A stretch of DNA of 64,000 nt from Macrotrachela quadricornifera (lineage: Eukaryota > Rotifera > Eurotatoria > Philodinida > Philodinidae). The notes beneath the pieces were generated by a model that did no database searches, was not told where the DNA came from, and saw only the letters and a list, made by a program, of their open reading frames with translations. A program made the translations under genes and the position numbers. This document shows, in pieces, positions 44,475-58,729 of the stretch (its first letter is position 1; every line of letters starts with the position of its first letter). The stretch lies in contig JAJEKB010020622.1 of NCBI GenBank assembly GCA_022393335.1, positions 51,523-115,522 on the forward strand, written 5' to 3'.

Positions 44475-47400
44475 AGAGAAATTTTATGTATGCATGAAAA
44501 ATGTGAATTTCGGAATCAGTTCGTTTCTAAATATTTTTCCTTTCTTTTTCATGTATGTTTGCACTAATTATTAGTGAAAGTAGGTATCTTAAGTATCTTG
44601 TCACCTCAATTTTGTTTTCTTAACAAATTAAATAAACTTGATAATCTTTGTTGTAATCATCCTTAACAAAAGATTCATAGTAAATGGATCCCAAAGTCGT
44701 TCTCGTTTTAGAACACTCTCCAATATATTGAAGATTTCCTTTAGGCTTATTCGATAAAAAATTTTCACTCAGCAAAACTGTCTACTTTGTTTTTCAAAAT
44801 ACATTTTTGTTGGACATCCATCGATCTGTATAAGCTTCTGCTCGTCAAATATATAATGCTAAATGTAAAGAATTTAGCATCAATAAAAAGCGAATTTTGT
44901 GTTATATAATTTCAAAATCCTTTCACAGTTTCTGATAGTGTCATTCAGATGTAATAGGCTTAAAACTAACACTCGGCAGTATTGTATTTTGATTACACTA
45001 TTGAGAATTATATTTTCAAAGTTAACCATGCTCTATGAATAATTTATTTCTATACCATAGAGTATAAAATTCAATCGTGAACAAAGTGATGCAACATTTT
45101 AAACGAATAATGCACATCTTTAGATTGTTTCTAATTAAAAATAAACAATGGCAGAGTATCTTGCAATATAGTTCGACTTCCTATAGAACTTTTATTTAAT
45201 AATATTTTTCCCTAGACTGTACGGAGGGTCATATGAAAAACAAAATCTAGCCAATTAAGTGCTTTTGATGTCGATCTTTTTACCAATCAGATTCTTTTAG
45301 CTCAAAAGTCTAGTCAATCAGATATTTTGGAACTCGGTCTTTTGACCAATCAGATTTTTTATATTGGGCTTTCGATAAATCAGATGAACGGGTCCCAGAA
45401 TTGACTAATCGGAATGAAACATCAAAAAATTTAACGAATTAGAAGGAATAAAATTTGAGCACATCTAATCTAGATCGGGAAATCAGAATCTACGGATGGT
45501 TGTTAAATTGCTGATCAGAAAAAATTTATTAAATAGAACTTTTTAGAAGCTACTGCAATATTATTTATCACATAAAATAAATGATATACTTATAATGAAT
45601 GAGATGCGAAACTACTCAAAGTATTTCATGTTTATATCTGTTTCATATATGCTTTGGTTAAAACAAACTTTACTAAAAATCTATTTACATTTCAAATATG
45701 AGAGGAAATGATTGCTAGAGGTGGTTTGTTGAATTGACTTATGTCGGTGATATAGTGCAGGTAAAGTGACAGAATAATCTGACATATGGAGAATGTTTAA
45801 TCTTTTGTGTCTTGTAATTTGGCAATCAACAAAGCGGCATTTATCGCATTTAATGTTACAAGCGATTTGCATAGTATGTTGACTTTCTCTAGAATATTCT
45901 GAAAAAATCTAGCATTTGTCTCACTATATTATTTTACATTCAACATTTCTTATTTATTCAGTGAGTTATTTGAATAACATCTCTAAGGTTGGCCACATTG
46001 AAACAGACTGAAGATGACATGAAAAATAAAAAGTATACTAATTTTATCTGAGGTGAATCGTTTGAACCATTACTTCAAATCTAAACTCAATTGCGACATA
46101 CATCTTTTCTGCAATGATGTTTTCAAGCCAATTCGCTCGAAGAAGAAGTAGTACACAACAGGAAGTAATTTTGTCTAAAGGACAAATTTTATAAATAAAA
46201 ATGTACGATATAAAAATCGGGCTATATCCCTGTTATTCTAACTATATAATAGAACCATATTTATTAAATATTTCTTGATTTTCTACTTGTTTATACGTTC
46301 ATGACTGCTAATAGATCAATTATAGTTATGTGGCATCATTAGAATAAAACTGGTATGCTGAAGACTCTTATAACTGTTGTATGTACATGTATTAACGTCT
46401 GATTATACTATACTATTTATTGTAAGTGAAGAGTTTATTAAGTAAAGTAAACTTGAATACGGGTAATTTGACTCTCCTTACAACTTTCGGTTGCTTTATA
46501 CAATCGAGGGTTAAGTGAATCGAAGCGACGAATGTTACTTGTAAAATAATAGCATAACTAAGATCCTACCAGCGGTAAAGCTTGTGGAATTTCAGTCTGA
46601 CAGCATCTATTATGTACAAGCTCATTCTTTCACAAATATGAGAATCAGTCTTTGAAGAAAAACACTTCCAGATTCGTATAGTCAGTCAATCGAAATATAT
46701 CCAACGTAAAAACATAGTATTAAAACAAGTACATATGCAAAAAAGTAATTAACTCCTAAATTCATTCCAGTAAGTATACAGAATAAATACGTGCACGATT
46801 CTTAAATGAATCTAAAATTTCATTTGAACAAAAAAATAGTAGTAGAAAGTTTTGTGTATAGAATTATTTATTAAACGACTAAGAAAAATAAAAATGAGTT
46901 GTAGTTACGTTTTAAAGGAATTCAACGAATTAAGAAAAAAGATGAGCTCCATTATTAAGGCATACAAAATCGTTTGATGACAAATCGATTTAGCATGAAA
47001 ACGTTGCCGCAAATAGAGTATGAGCCTTTGAAAAATATAGTTTTCTGTTATTATTTGTTTTTTCATTGTACTTCGTGCAATTTAAGCGTAATTTTTTAAG
47101 AAATAAATATATTAAGGTTACATTGTAATAGAGAGAGCAGTATATTTATTTTCATCCTCAAATACACATTTTTGACAGATTGCGCGGATGAATGCTTTCA
47201 TTTTTTCCTCACAATACAGTTTTTTTCTTTCAGTGCCGAATCGTTGCATGTATTGTACATTAATTTAGCATTGAGGGACTCTTTGTTTTTTGGAAAAGGA
47301 TAACAAAGACTTTTATATATACACATTGTTCTATCGATGTCGATCTTTGTACCTCTAAAAATTAGGATCTGTTCGATTGCAGACGCATATACATACATAT

Positions 47401-47494
47401 CTACGCGTATTCATTCTTTTATTTCTTTCAAATGAAATTACAAATCAATCAAAAAAATAATCGATAGATGAAATAAATAATATTTATTCATCAG
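44475..47494. other. Intergenic; one inverted member of the CTGATTGG repeat family
   Basis: About 3 kb without a gene. The patch 45225-45425 is the same dispersed repeat as at 24.8-25.7 kb, on the opposite strand: GGAGGGTCATATGAAAAAC followed by repeated ACCAATCAGATT words. The rest is AT-rich and featureless to my reading. Confidence 0.55.
45225..45425 (-). repeat. CTGATTGG repeat family, member 6 (inverted)
   Basis: Complemented, it shows AATCTGATTGGTCAAAAG-type units followed by TTTTTCATATGACCCTCCG and TACAGTC, the same body-plus-terminus order as the members near 25 kb. Confidence 0.65.
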
Positions 47495-50400
47495 TTAGGT
47501 CAGTTGATTCGATGAGATTTCAATTGTAAATCGTTGTACTCGATTATTATTATATTCGGCGACATAAAGATGACCATGTTGATCAAATGACAATCCTACA
47601 GGCCAATTGAGTTGATTTGCTTGTATTCCATTACCATTGCCACCAACAATAATATTTCCTCGCTTTTCTCCTTTAAGCCAACGTACAATTCGATTATTCT
47701 CTTCATCAGCTATATAAATAGTTCCTAATTGATCGACTAGGATTCCATGAGGGCGATTCAATTGTGTTAGAGTATTTCCTTGTTCTTGACCACCTGCAAC
47801 AACAATACCTTCTTTTGCACCTTCAATCCATTTCACCACACGATGATTCCACGAATCAGATACATATACTGATTGTTCTCGATCGACGAATATGTAGCTG
47901 GGACTATCGAGTTGGTTAAGACCATTTCCTTGTCCATTTCCACCAGCTACTACTATTCCCTGTGTTTCACCCACTCGATAACGTCTTACTTCATGCTTGT
48001 CCTCATCAGTAACATAGAGAGATCCATTTTCATCCATTGTCAAACCTATGCAAGAGATATTTGAGATAATTGTTTTTACACTTGTTCCATATTGGAGTGG
48101 CCATTGAATTACTCTTTGATTTCCCCAATCGCAGACAATGAGACTATGTCTTTCTTTGTCTACAATCACATCTGTTGGTCTATTCAATTCATAAGCCCCA
48201 CTTTCTTGTCTATAGCCACCAGCTACTACTTGTCCATTTGTCTCACCAGATTTCCATGCCACAATACGGTGATTTAAATGATCGGCGACATAAATAGTTT
48301 GATTATCGTCTACATATAAACCATAGGGCTTCGAGAGTGTTGGATTTTTTCCTGCTATAGTATGACCATTCTTCTTCCATTTGGCAGTTGGAGAAATATC
48401 TATCAAACTCGAACGCGGTAGTACTAAAATAAGGAAAAAATAGTATTATCAAAATGATTCTTTTATTTTCTTTGAATTATTAGAAACGATCACGAATACA
48501 GAAAGAAAAACTTTCATACTATTATTTTTCCCTGTTTAATATGATTGAGAAGAACAAAGAGAATTCTCAGTTGCTGTAAACAAAATCACTGTTATAATAT
48601 GTTTCACTGGTGTGTACATCAATCATTTGTTGCAACAGCAAAAGAAGAAGTTTTTATTTCTCGTGCATAAAGAAACGATATACACAGTTATTTTAATAAG
48701 TTTCACCATAAAATTCAATCTCAAGAGTACCTATTCCATCATAACCGAGGATAAATTACCAACGAACTTTTTTTCACCTAAGTAGTCTACATTTCTTTAA
48801 GGAAATACAGGAAGCATCACATTATAAAATATTATGTATTGAAACGTCGATAGCATTTTGAAAAATTAAATAGAGAACGTATACCTCGATGGCACGAACG
48901 AAAGTAATAAAAATAATAAAAACGAAAAAGTCAACAAGCGCATCGATTAAATAATACCAATAATGAAGAGTTGTCGTAAAGGTTTGATGGGATTAATTTA
49001 GATCCTTAAACTTAACAAAACACAGCTGTTTCGGTTAAGTCGATAGTTATAAAAATAAAATAATGGTAGATTATAAATAAAAAATAGAGCACTAGTAAAA
49101 ACAATTATAAATAAAATTTTTGTTCGAAATTCGAATATAAATAGGAGAGATCATTTCTCTGGCAGTTGATTATCCTGAAAACAGCTATCGTCTTTTTAGA
49201 TATTATTCACTTTACATATTTTATATTAACATAATTGAGCTGAAAAAAGATATGTTAGTTCTAGATTTTAGCTCGAAAGGCACTGTCCTGACAAGCTTTT
49301 TTCAAATCAGTATAAGTTAAGTCTGAATCATACTTTTATCCTACTGTATTAGAATATATTTTGCTATATTTTGTTAGCGCTTTTCATTTCTTTTCTCTTC
49401 TCTTTTCTATTTATCCTATGTTCTCTGTGTAACTGAAAAAGAAACACAGATGGATAGCTGTTGTTTTTTTTTCATTCGAAGAGAAGATAAATCAGGAAGT
49501 AGGTAATTCTTCTATACAGACTAATATTTCATAGTGTCATTCCTTTCAACCGATATCTGTTGAAATCAAGAGGAAGTACTAACTTTTTCGATTTAAATCT
49601 CCCAAAAAACATCAATTTAACCAATCCGTAAATTACATTATTACTTTGCTTTTTGCCCCGAACTTGTAGTTAGTGGAAAAAAGATGTGAAGTAACAAAAC
49701 TATAAATGTCGAAAGAAGGATCTTATTACTTATATCGAATCAAAAGTAGAAAGTGCACCATTATATGCAGATTTCGCATAAAAAGTTAAAAAGAAGAACC
49801 GGCGCGAGACCTGCTTCGATATTTCAAAGATAAAATAATTATGAAATTGTATGAAAAAATTGCATAATTCTACTAAAATAAAATATATATTTTACTTACG
49901 GCAAATATTCAAAGCAGGGATTATTCTTTTGAAAAACACTTTTTCTACATGTGATAATTTTCCTCTGTAACAAGTGTTTTTAAATGAGTTTTTTCTTAAT
50001 TGTTTGACAAAATGTTGAAATAATTTTGGATCATAATCAAGAAAGATATTACTTTTATTATCAAATTTTATAATTGTCGAAGATGAAACAGTGCTATCCA
50101 AAGTAGAATTAAATATTTGATTAAATGTTTTACGTTGATTTGTAATAATCTGACCACCAACATTAAAACTGATAATATTATTTTCTAATGGTAAGTATTG
50201 ATCAAGATCTAAGTGTCTAAGCATTTTTTTAAATGGTTCAATAAGTGAAAATTGAGAAGGAGGATAAAAGTTAGTTATATTATTTTTCTCTAATATTTGT
50301 AATTGATCAAGTAAATGACGAAAAAGTATTGGATTAAAATCTAAAAAAATATTTCCTTTTTTATCTTTTGGTAATTTCTGTTCCCAATGACCATTAAACA

Positions 50401-50752
50401 TTATTGAAAGAACTGATTTTGAACATTGAGTAAGAGTTTCACGAGTTGTCATCATGATTTCACCACCAACATTAAGTTGAATAACATCTGTATTTTTAAA
50501 ACGTTCTTTTACTTCGCCTTCACTTAATATTTGACTTTCACTACGTTTCACACGATCTTGTAGTTTTAGAATTTCACCATCATCCTTTTCATATATTGGC
50601 TGATTTATTTTCGATTCAATAATAGCTGTAGAAGTAGTTTTGTAATTTATCCATGTTATAACAAACAAGATTAGCTAATTTATATAATCATATTTTGAAT
50701 CCACATTCTTAACAAATGACTAGATACTTACTATACGCTGAAGTACGGACAT
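47495..50752 (-). CDS. Double T1/BTB domain fused to a six-NHL propeller
   Basis: Exon 1 (50752-50732) encodes MSVLQRI. Exon 2 (50674-49900) and exon 3 (48423-47495) join in phase (0, then 1+2) to give 574 residues. The seven residues of exon 1 plus LILFVITW form a hydrophobic N-terminus. Two K+-channel-tetramerisation-type (T1/BTB) domains follow. The first is at about 70-165 (VIQLNVGGEIMMTTRETL, then FLDFNPILFRHLLDQL). The second is at about 172-260 (IISFNVGGQIITNQRKTF, then FLDYDPKLFQHFVKQL). Exon 3 supplies six NHL repeats (for example PHGILVDQLGTIYIADEENN then RIVRW). The join crosses a 1,476-nt intron and rests on phase and splice signals. If wrong, these are two genes in the same orientation. 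T1 domains oligomerise, so a multimeric propeller scaffold is a reasonable guess. Confidence 0.72.
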
Positions 50753-53700
50753 ATTTATGTTTATTGAGGAAAACCAAATGTTATATTTCCTTTTATTAGT
50801 TTGTATAGAAAAACATATATATATATCGTGTCTTTTCTATCTTACTGGAAACTATTATCCTGATCATGAATCATCGTAAAATATAGCGATAAGGAAGTAA
50901 ACGAGACATTGATGAGAGTGGGAAAATAAGAAAAAGAATATTTATGATTTTATCTGAAATGTCATCATTATCGTCATTACAAAACGTATTTTCTTCTAAA
51001 AGCTATTATATTTGTATCCATTTTGACTTTGAGTTATTCAATGTTTACAAATGAGATAATATTAATGAACCAAATGAAAGAATGATAACATTAAAGAGAG
51101 AAAATTCAACATCTATATAGATATTTATATGCGCATGTATGAAATGAGAAGATGGATAAAGCCATTAACAATATGTGAAAAAGAAATGAATTAGAATGAT
51201 AATAAATATTTATTGAAATTTTGCAGAACAATAATTTTCTATCAACTGAGTGTTTATTTTTTATAATAAAAAGATCAATATGTAATAATTTAAAATATTA
51301 AATGTAAAATTAAACAATAGTTAAAAAGGAATGAATAAATTTTCATTTTATTCTTTAATAAGTTTTACAAAAATTTATTATTTCATCGATTAGAAAACAA
51401 TAAAAATAAGAAATAAAATTTTCCTAAAGTAAATGTTGTTGATGTATGAATAACATCAATATTCAAAGAAAATATATGAGATTTGCACTATTAATTATAA
51501 ACTTGAGCAATAAATTTTTCTTTTTAAAAATCGATTCGAATTTGAATTGAGAAGTCAAAATTTCACTTGAGCTTGTGTGTGAGTTAAATCAAAACACAAA
51601 GAATTTCTACTATATTTTATTATTTATTTGAGTTCAGATAGAATTTTATAACATGAAAAAACATTTTAGGAGAAATAACGGTTTTAGTCAGTTTTTCTCG
51701 ATAACGTGGTTAGACCATCTATCTTGTTTTCGAAGATCACTTGAAATCATGGTATATGGAGAACACAGGGCAGTGGCTTTTTGGAAAACCGGATAGGTTT
51801 GACTACCACGGTTTTCTAAAATCATAGGGTGCCTCCTAAACGCTGTGATTTAGAAAATCGCCAAAAATCATTATATCAAATACGATAATTTATCTCAAAG
51901 ACGAGTTAAAATACAAATAACCTATATAGTCATTCTTTATTCTGCTTTATTATACCACAACTATTGAATCGGCATAGACGAAGAATTATTATTCATTAAC
52001 CGTGTACTTAAAATCATTAAAAATTTTAATTAGCAAGGAAAAATCAATGTTTCTCATGCTTACATCCGTAGCATTACGATTTCTGAGAACTCGAGTAACA
52101 GTCATCATGTTTGATACAATAGATATCAATGAATTCACGACGGTATTCAGAACCAATCATATATGCCGTGAACGAATATTGTGGTTTATGTTAAACGTGA
52201 TTCTCAAATATGCGGTTAATCGTGATATTCTTCAAAAGATTTTTTCGAAAGGCAATACCAAATTACTAAATTTCTAGTTAACTGATCAGTATTTGTCTCG
52301 ATTTCAATACATTCTAACTGTTGAACTTATCTTTTATTTTTGTCTTATTTTCTCTTTCATCATTACTACTAATCAAACTATCAAGTAGTTATCTATTTAT
52401 TAATCAAGTTTTCCTAAGACTTTCATTATTGACAATTATTCAACACATTGAATTTCTTTCATAATTTTTGCAGAAAAAACGATTTCCTGTTTCCATTATG
52501 CTCATATCAAAAAAAAGAAGAAAGAAAGGTTGGTAGTTTTATCATTTTTCGTTTCACGAAGTTTATTAACAGTTCCACTTGTATATTACTCAGAACATCT
52601 GTCGAAGTCTTTCTGCAGGAACAAAAATTTGAAATGTTATTTTGTCAGTTTTTGTGGCTGAGATCCTTCTCAGAAATCGAAAACAATGTTATCTTTGTTT
52701 TTTTCTCCCATCCTTATTTCGATAGATCTCGTTGCACTGATCACAAGCATGATATTTTTATTATGATTTGGTGAATGATACTCATTTTAATAATAACGAA
52801 AACTATCTAAGAAAATTATAATATATTACTACGTCAAATATTAACCTGCTTGTATTTTGCAAGGATCGATTATAAATGTGTATATGTCCGCGTTTTTTTT
52901 ACAAATGTTCAACAAAAAAATCGTAGTGTGTATATTTTTTTTATTTCTTTGAAAAATATTACTTCTTTTGTCTAGGAGTATTAAAATATTTGTATTAAGA
53001 TGATGATGTTGTGAATAAGAAGAAGATATTTCTTTTGTGTATTTGAAATTCAGCTAATGCATTTCTCATCTTGATGAGCACTGAATAATGATATGCAGGC
53101 TTTCTGTAGTCTGACTCTCGACCTCTTATTATTTAGTTTATTTATTAATATAGACATTCACATATGTAGAAAATAATGAAACATTTTTTTATGCAAGTAT
53201 AGGAAGTGGTTTCAGTATAATATGACTAACAGTGAGTCTGAGATTCTTCTGAAAGGATCATCATCGAAAAAGTTACAAGATTAAAAATTAAAATCATCTT
53301 CTCTCTAAAATACGTCGCTTGAAATATCTCGTAGTTAAATAACAAATTATTAATCAAAACAATAGTAGATTTATAAAAGAAACAAAGGCTTGAACTTCTC
53401 TGGATTTGTTTTTCCTATATTCATCGAATAAAAATTATATTATCTTGTATAGAACTTTGAAGGACTCAGGAATTCAGCATTCTACAAACATTTTCTAGTT
53501 ATACTATTACGAATGCAGATTGGAAAATCTTAATTAATCCAGTTTCTGCTCAAAACTGTGGTAAACTTATCATACTATAGAACATTCGAAAAAAGACGTA
53601 AAAACAGTTCTTAATAAAATTTCATAATAGGACAATATCTACGAGAAGAAATATATATAATATGTCAAAAATGACTTTATTTTTTCTTATTATCATTTGG

Positions 53701-53852
53701 CATTGGCAATTTTAAAAACAGAAAACAAAACAGAAATAAAAATGTGGCTAGATTAATAATATTCTACAACTACGACATGTGAAATCAAATAATAGAGAAC
53801 GAAAGAAAAGAAAGTGTTTGACTGATTGTCGTCATTTGTTGTATGTATCAAT
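50753..53852. other. Intergenic, no gene seen
   Basis: About 3.1 kb of AT-rich DNA. Open frames at 52002-52277 and 52448-52774 show no family motif and no convincing exon signals. Confidence 0.5.
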
Positions 53853-54829
53853 TTACATTGTATTTGCTCTCAAAGGTTGTTTGTAATCATCCACATTGGT
53901 GACATATTCAACAAATTTTTCTTGCGTTACACTAAAAATAAACTGAGATAAATAACAAACATGGACATAGAGAACTTACGGGCCACTGCCATCATCGATT
54001 TTGGTCCAATGATGTTCCCATGTAGTAGTACCTGCTGGTTTTTCCGTGTTACCTCTATTCGAGTTCAAAGAAAGCAAAGTAGTCATTGAATCAACATGAA
54101 AAATACCTACGTATAACATAGATTTAGATGATTGAGCAATTCTTCACCTTGTTCACGTGAAACAAAGCCTATGTATATATAAAAAGTTTTAAAAATTTGA
54201 GAAATAAAAGCAAATATTCTCACCTGGTGTTGGATTATTGTGATCCATGATATAATTAAGTCGATCGCGAGCCGATGCATCAACTGTCGTTAGAGCTGGA
54301 GTAGTATCGAGTAGTAAATAAGCATTGACAAAATCTTTCAATAATAAAACATAGATTATATCTTTTAAATAACAGTATTTAAACTTTTATCTACCTTCAA
54401 AAGTCAATTTTCCTGAAATGTACAAAGAAAATACATGAAATAAATTGTTAAAAATGTATTATGATCATACCCGATCCACGTCTATCAAATGCTTTAAATA
54501 CATGATCTGACATTTTCTCCAAATCGTGTTCACTCCACATAGCTGGAGCTGAAGGACCAATTGGTTCCGAACTAACTTGTCGACTTAGATACATTTCTTT
54601 GTATAAACGACGAAATTCCTTCTTATCCATTAGATTGTCCTTGCCGGTAGAAGTAATAAATTCTTGATAGAGTTTATCTACCTTATCTCGAGGAATATCT
54701 AAATTCATTGATAGATTTTTAAAAAAAAAAATCAAGAAAAATAGAAAAAATAGTTAACTTCTTACTAGTGATATTACTGAATCGATCTAAGTCCCATTGA
54801 CTGAATTTTTTCGATTGATTCTTACCCAT
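53853..54829 (-). CDS. Neuronal-calcium-sensor-like EF-hand protein, seven exons
   Basis: Exons: 54829-54766, 54698-54471, 54412-54395, 54334-54224, 54172-54122, 54052-53980 and 53931-53853. All are GT-AG with matching phases, giving 207 residues. MGKNQSKK carries Gly2 in a context suited to N-myristoylation, as in recoverin/NCS proteins. EF-hand-like units include an N-terminal one (KVDKLYQEFITSTGKDNLMD, then KKEFRRLY), HVFKAFDRRGSGKLTFEDF, a helix-rich third unit (RDRLNYIMDHNNPTPGFVSR), and TKIDDGSGPVTQEKFVEYV. The loops depart from the canonical D-x-D-x-D-G pattern (DRRGSG, DDGSG), so calcium binding may be weak at some sites. The 18-nt exon 3 encodes just KLTFE. The length fits the NCS family (about 190-210). 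Confidence 0.82.
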
Positions 54830-57800
54830 TATAATGAAAAATTGTTTAATCACAAAAATAAAATTAATAATAAAGAGTAACAATTGTGTGTAAAATGCTT
54901 TCTTTTATATAGTCTCAAAAGACGCAATTCTCCTTTTTTTTTAAATTTATTTCTATCTTGTTTCTTCTACAAACAATCTACCCGATGGCTTTGAGAATGA
55001 TTGAGAATAAATGCAAATGTACACAGAGTTCAAATTTGAAAGAAATTCTTGACTATCATATTCTTTTTTTTGCGTTAATGGTTACCTACAAGTGTAACTA
55101 ACAGAAGAAAGAAAAGGAAAGAAAGAAAGAAAGAAAGAAAAAAAAGTGAAGGTTTATATAGGTTTTTTTTCTTTCATAAGTAAAAATGCAGTTCATTCAG
55201 TTGATTGTGAAATGATTTCCATTGGCTCTTTCTTCGTCATTAACTTTTTGTGATCTAATGCTTCTCATATGAATTTATTTTGTTCACATTGTGAAACAAG
55301 AACAATTATTTGAAATATGTTTGTGTACGTCAAAAAAATTGGAAAATAGTTCCAATCACTGTTATTAAGTAATTCAATGCAAGATTTTATCGTCGATATA
55401 ATGTAGTAACACATGTAGTTGATTTATTCTAATATATCAAATATTTTTGAAGAACACTTCTACTATTTAGTCAACTGTTACGAGGCGCTGTATTAGTTAT
55501 TGATATGAATTCTTGTATTATTTCTAATATAATTCATGCAAAAGAATGTAAAGAAAACAATAAATCGTTGATTGCCATCTACCGTTGAAAAGAGAGAAAA
55601 CCTATAAGTGCTGAGCATATGTAATATTGATTATGCCATAGGATCTACAAATATTATTTGAAAATCGATAAAACATAATTATTAAACCTAATTGGAGTTG
55701 TTTTTCAACATTTGTGAGGACATAACTAATGATACGTTTTTTGATATATACAATCATATTCAGGTGAATATTCTTGTTTAATATTATTCTATCAGAAGAT
55801 GTTTGACGTAATCTTCGATGTTATTAGATAGTTTACACTCGCACATTCATTCATTAAATTAAGAGTATTGTACTAATAACTGCAATATGAGTAAGGTAGA
55901 CTGACATAAGAAGTATCAGATCTCGCTATGTTACTGATAAAGAAAAAGTCAATGAAAATCATTTCAAAATGAATTGAATGATCTGTTGATACATTTTAGA
56001 ACAATTTATCATTAGATACTTTCTAATTTGTATTGTCAGCTAATAGAATTAGATACGTTTTGATAAAATTTATCATAAAACTAACAAATTTAAAATATTA
56101 GCGGCCATAAGCATGTAGTGAGTGAAATAATTGAATGTTTAAGTATTTACAGCGTGTATAAGATCCTTCCAATGTGAAACTTCAAAAAAAAAAATTTGTT
56201 TTCTTTTTTCATGATGATTGGATAGAACCCATTGAGTTGCATAAAAAAACGTATATATCAAGTTTTAACAAAAAATTTCAAAAATCTTAAACAAAAACTG
56301 CAATCTATCACTATTTTCAACTATAATGAATTATACAACAGCATGACATCTTTTTAATCATGCACCGAATATTTGTACATGAAAAAAATTCACAATAGTA
56401 ATGTCCTCATATAGAAAGGTTTTATACATTATTGGTTATATGAGATTTCATTGCTAAGAATAATAAAAGTTCGTTTTTATTAACTTTTTATTGTAATGTT
56501 CTCCAGGTTCTATAAAAATATTTGGTCTAAAGTCACAATATTTTTCATTAATTTTAAAATGTGTTATTTGTTTATTTTATATTATTATGTGCATCTATGG
56601 TGGAAAACATAGACATTTATATTTTCTGTTGTAATGGACTAAGGTATAAGCAATATATGGATGAATTGTTTTTGTATTTTACTGTAAATTATTCAGAATT
56701 TGTAAACATTATTCGAAATTTTATCTTAAAAAAATATGTGTAATAATGAATTTCATTACAAAAAAAAAACAAGTTGATATTCTATTTTACGTAAGATTAG
56801 ATCTGACTTAATTATTCTATTTATTTATTTATTTATTTAATGATAATAACAACTGTAATCAATTAAGATTTTGATTTGTCAATATAGCTTTAATTGTTTA
56901 GGCATACCACGAGAAATTTTAAGAATATACTTGATGCAGTAAATATAAAGATTTGAATGTATGGAAGATAAAGTTAATAGTGATATATATATGTTGTTTG
57001 TCTACACGTACTTTTGAATATTATTTTTCACAAAATAATTTTGGATGGTAATTTGACATCGAATAGTATTGAATACAATACATTCTATTGATCGAATCTT
57101 AGTGTTTCTAACAAGATAAATTCAATTGAAAGTTATTCAAAGAATTATAAATCAAAATGATCATATTAGCATTGTTACTTTTGTATTATTTTTCATTGCT
57201 TATTATATATCAATACTCATTGAAAAAGAGTAGTTAATTTTGTTAGACGAAGGAAAACCTTTTTCAAGTGAACGCAACTTATTAAGGTGCACAAAATCTA
57301 CTGAATCACAACTGAAAAGCAAATTGATATTTTGAAATGTCTTATCTATAGTCGAATCTTGGCAGGTTTATCATTGTATTCGATGGAATTCTCTTGTTTC
57401 GCATCCATATCCTGATTATTTAGCGAAATGATTAAAAATATGATTAATCATTTCTCGTGTTCGTTGATTTCTTAAAAACCTTTCAAACTATGCATAAGAT
57501 CTGATACATACGTATGGAATAGTTTGAAAATTTGTAGAACTATCTATGAAAAACATCATAATATATGAAAGACGTACGAATTAGTTGCCTTTTTGATTCA
57601 AAAAACTAATATTGATCATTTGCTTTATCATTATATGAAAGAGGAAGTTCTTTGCAAAGTTCAGCATAACGCTTTATAATCTTATTCTATCTGAATTTAA
57701 AAGCATCAGATTATCATGCTTTTGAACTAGATACAGAAATTTTTTGTTGTACAATTATTTGAAATTTCATTTAATAATGAGGAGTGATTAAAAATAATAG

Positions 57801-58729
57801 TTAGGGTAAGCATAATCATAGGTATATTTTAATCAACCATAGAAGATAGAGCAATCTCGAGATCTTATACAGAAATTTATCAGTCATAAACTCAACCATT
57901 ATTAGCGATTCCTTATTATCAGAATTCTTCGAATAAATGCTTTAAAAATAAAAAATATTATATTAAAACTACCCATTCTTTATATTACATTATTTATGTA
58001 TATATGAGTTTTTAAAATTTCATTAAGAATAGTTCAAGAAATACTAATGAAATGAAAATTTCTGTCCTATTCTTTTAACTGTGCTGATCGATGTATTGCG
58101 ATTAAAAATATTTAATTCCTCTTTCAAATGAAGAAAATTTAATCTCTATTATGAATTTATTTGAAAAGGATTTTCCATACACTTTTATGTGACATCTGCT
58201 TTATGATCCTCAAAAAAGACCTGATTTGATTGTTTATTGACTTTTATGTTTCGTATGATAATGTGAAGTACATTATGAAAAAAGAAAACACCATTTCTGG
58301 CTATTTAGTCACTTGTATTCATGGTTCAAATCAATTTGTGCGTTTTAAAACCATCAAATAAATACAAACTTTACGAGAAATATAAAAATGAGAGTAATCG
58401 AATGAAACTTCTTATTTTAATTATGTTTAATTTTCCGAAATTATAATATAAGACTATAGACGAATCCATATAATGACTCTCTATTTTTAAAAGACAGAGT
58501 ATCTCTAAAGTTATATATACTTAAAAAATGCGTATACTTTCATTACTGAAACAGTTTAATCTAATATATTTTTTTGTCAAGAAGAAGGAAGTATAAAGTT
58601 TTCCGGCTTAATACAAAGTTTATAAATACTCTTGAAAGTGTGCCATTTCTGGCTGTAATAGAAAAACTTAACATTTTTCTGATAAGAAAGAACAGTGTAC
58701 ACCATTGTATCATGTATTTATTTCGAACG
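54830..58729. other. Intergenic, microsatellites only
   Basis: No gene seen in 3.9 kb. A GAAA microsatellite lies at about 55113-55140 and a TTTA microsatellite at about 56818-56840. Confidence 0.55.

Noticed and set aside
52002..52774. Two plus-strand open frames of 91 and 108 codons
   Set aside because: No family resemblance. Their Phe/Lys/Ile-rich composition matches chance frames here.
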